From the NCBI GenBank assembly GCA_017416855.1, contig JAFQAZ010000031.1, positions 59,521-123,520 on the forward strand: a DNA stretch of 64,000 nt. The letters run 5' to 3'. The first letter of the stretch is position 1. Each line of letters opens with the position of its first letter. A model generated the notes under the pieces. It was given only the letters and a program-made list of their open reading frames with translations. It was not told the origin of the DNA and made no database searches. A program made the translations under genes and the position numbers. This document shows, piece by piece, positions 63,277 through 64,000 of this stretch. The stretch is from Clostridia bacterium. GTDB taxonomy: Bacteria > Bacillota > Clostridia > UBA1381 > UBA9506.

Positions 63277-63291
63277 TATTGAAATAACAAG

Positions 63292-63336
63292 GTTTTGGGT
63301 AGTTTGCTACACCAAAACACTGCACCAATGTGTGCA
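63292..63336 (+). other. Two small hairpins after lysS
   Basis: GTTTTGG (63292-63298) pairs with CCAAAAC (63312-63318) over an inner GTAG/CTAC. TGCAC pairs with GTGTGCA just after (63321-63336). They precede the real terminator by 30 bases and may protect the 3' end. Confidence 0.45.
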
Positions 63337-63365
63337 AAAAATTGAAAAGGGCGCCTAATGTTTGC

Positions 63366-63400
63366 AAGGACTACGGAATTAATTCCGTAGTCCTTTTTTT
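63366..63400 (+). terminator. Intrinsic terminator after lysS
   Basis: AAGGACTACGGAATT and AATTCCGTAGTCCTT are perfect complements, followed by a T run. Confidence 0.9.
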
Positions 63401-63430
63401 GTTAATTTTTAAAAATATAATAAATAATAA

Positions 63431-63458
63431 TTGTAATTGGGCACAATAGTGGTATAAT
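63431..63458 (+). promoter_or_regulatory. Predicted promoter of the structured RNA
   Basis: TTGTAA (63431-63436), a 16-base spacer and TATAAT (63453-63458). Confidence 0.65.
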
Positions 63459-63465
63459 GAGAGTG

Positions 63466-63687
63466 TCAAACAATTTTAATATGTAGAATATAAATGTATT
63501 CTCTTTTTTTATGGGTATTTTATACCCTTTTTTGTGACGGCTCTCGTTATTTGAATTGGCAAAAACGCAAATTCCGTTAGCGAGAGTGCAAGAGGATATA
63601 TCCACATTCTACGTGAAATTGTTTGGCGACAATCGGGGTTTGCGTTTTTCAGCGCATTAACTTCGGTTGGTGCGCTTTTTTAATTTT
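63466..63687 (+). ncRNA. Structured RNA or leader ending in an intrinsic terminator
   Basis: About 220 bases run from a promoter to a strong terminator with no gene. Pairings visible: ATGTAGAAT/ATTCTACGT (63481-63489 with 63606-63614); GGGTAT/ATACCC (63513-63527); CTCTCG/CGAGAG (63541-63546 with 63581-63586) over GAATT/AATTC. A 15-bp pairing of AAAAACGCAAATTCC (63561-63575) with GGGGTTTGCGTTTTT (63635-63649) competes with the previous stem. Such exclusive pairings before a terminator suggest a riboswitch-like leader for the secreted protein gene at 63719, or a free small RNA. I do not recognise a known class. Confidence 0.55.
63652..63687 (+). terminator. Terminator ending the structured RNA
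   Basis: GCGCATTAAC pairs with GTTGGTGCGC through a TTCG tetraloop, followed by TTTTTTAATTTT. It lies 30 bases before the next gene start. Confidence 0.88.
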
Positions 63688-63718
63688 GTTGGCTTGAAAG
63701 CCAGAAAGGATGATTTTT

Positions 63719-64000
63719 TTGAAAAGAATTTTATGTGCGTTGTTGGTGGTAATGATAGTCGCATCACAGATGTGTGTGTTTGCAGAAGCATCACGTACGA
63801 GCTTGGTTGATGCAGTAAAGGCAGATGAATCTGTTGATATGTCGCTCATTGATGAAAACGGAATCATATATGCAGAAATCACAAGCTATATTAACTTGGA
63901 TAAAGGCATTAAACCTACAAGTTTTTATCTGTATATGCCTTCTTTAGATGGAAAGGATTATTATACGGCAGGCTTTGATAAAAACGAATATGTAGCAACA
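63719..64000 (+). CDS. Secreted protein, 5' part only (runs off the window)
   Basis: The frame begins at TTG 63719, with AGAAAGGA at 63703-63710, and stays open to the window end (94 codons). A signal peptide MKRILCALLVVMIVASQMC precedes VFAEA, with a likely cut after AEA or VFA. The mature part starts with an acidic, beta-prone region (VDMSLIDENGIIYAEITSYI). The family is not recognisable from this fragment. It lies behind a terminator-bearing leader, so its expression may be conditional. Confidence 0.7.
   Translation, partial: MKRILCALLVVMIVASQMCVFAEASRTSLVDAVKADESVDMSLIDENGIIYAEITSYINLDKGIKPTSFYLYMPSLDGKDYYTAGFDKNEYVAT

Noticed and set aside
63466..63687. 6S RNA or tmRNA
   Set aside because: The two ends do not pair with each other as in 6S RNA, there is no long rod with a central bubble, and no tRNA-Ala-like end or tag frame is present.

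Overview
The window reads as chromosome of an anaerobic, spore-forming, Gram-positive-type bacterium of the class Clostridia; I cannot fix the genus. Grounds: a complete spoIIIAA-AH operon, whiA, the WalRK/HI system, MurT-GatD (lipid II amidation), only the oxygen-sensitive class III ribonucleotide reductase (nrdD/nrdG), veg, a DnaD/DnaC-type helicase loader pair, strong Shine-Dalgarno sites with several TTG/GTG starts, and TTGACA/TATAAT promoters. Almost everything is core housekeeping in tight, often overlapping operons. A short accessory patch at about 45.3-48.25 kb is the exception.

Layout. 0-3.2 kb (+): whiA, an RseC-like membrane protein, rqcH. 3.2-6.4 kb (-): murT-gatD-AI-2E-type permease. 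6.6-11.7 kb (+): a 32-residue Cys-rich microprotein with its own terminator, then spoIIIAA to spoIIIAH. 11.7-17.2 kb (-): aminotransferase, M19 dipeptidase, then rplS-lepB-rbgA-rnhB-yraN. 17.2-26.4 kb (-): DUF177-rpmF, a DUF512 radical SAM protein, der, plsY, gpsA, ftsY, UPF0182. 26.5-34.5 kb (+): veg, rpsO, dnaD, dnaC, prs, an RpiR regulator, queA, two tRNA-Ser, an AEC transporter and tRNA-Gly, with one small minus-strand membrane protein. 34.5-40.4 kb (-): pncB and nrdD-nrdG-SDR-HD. The nrdD promoter carries NrdR-like boxes. 40.6-42.1 kb (+): dusB, mscL. 42.1-45.3 kb (-): gapA, a cyclophilin lipoprotein, a PIG-V-like glycosyltransferase. 45.3-48.25 kb: accessory patch. 48.3-50.1 kb (-): alanine/sodium symporter and AsnC-type regulator. 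50.4 kb (+): trmB. 51.1-61.6 kb (-): murA-korC-pgeF-walR-walK-(secreted protein)-walH-walI-obg-ispE. 61.8-63.3 kb (+): lysS. 63.3-64 kb: a structured RNA region and the start of a secreted protein.

The genes cover envelope assembly (MurA, MurT/GatD, WalRK, LepB, PlsY, GpsA), translation and its quality control (L19, L32, S15, RbgA, Der, Obg, RqcH, LysS, TrmB, DusB, QueA), replication start (DnaD/DnaC), nucleotide and NAD supply (Prs, NrdD/G, PncB) and sporulation.

The least ordinary parts are: (1) a 447-bp element at 47542-47988 in which a DUF559 endonuclease gene is enclosed by about 50-bp inverted repeats that hold its stop codon and ribosome binding site; (2) next to it, an array of tiny hairpins separated by ATGAATT/AATTCAT that flips orientation midway; (3) a promoter-to-terminator structured RNA at about 63466-63687 ahead of a secreted protein; (4) an uncharacterised secreted protein inside the wal operon; (5) a 25-bp perfect direct repeat on each side of a lone MATE-like gene. 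No CRISPR array, prophage, transposase or biosynthetic cluster was seen.
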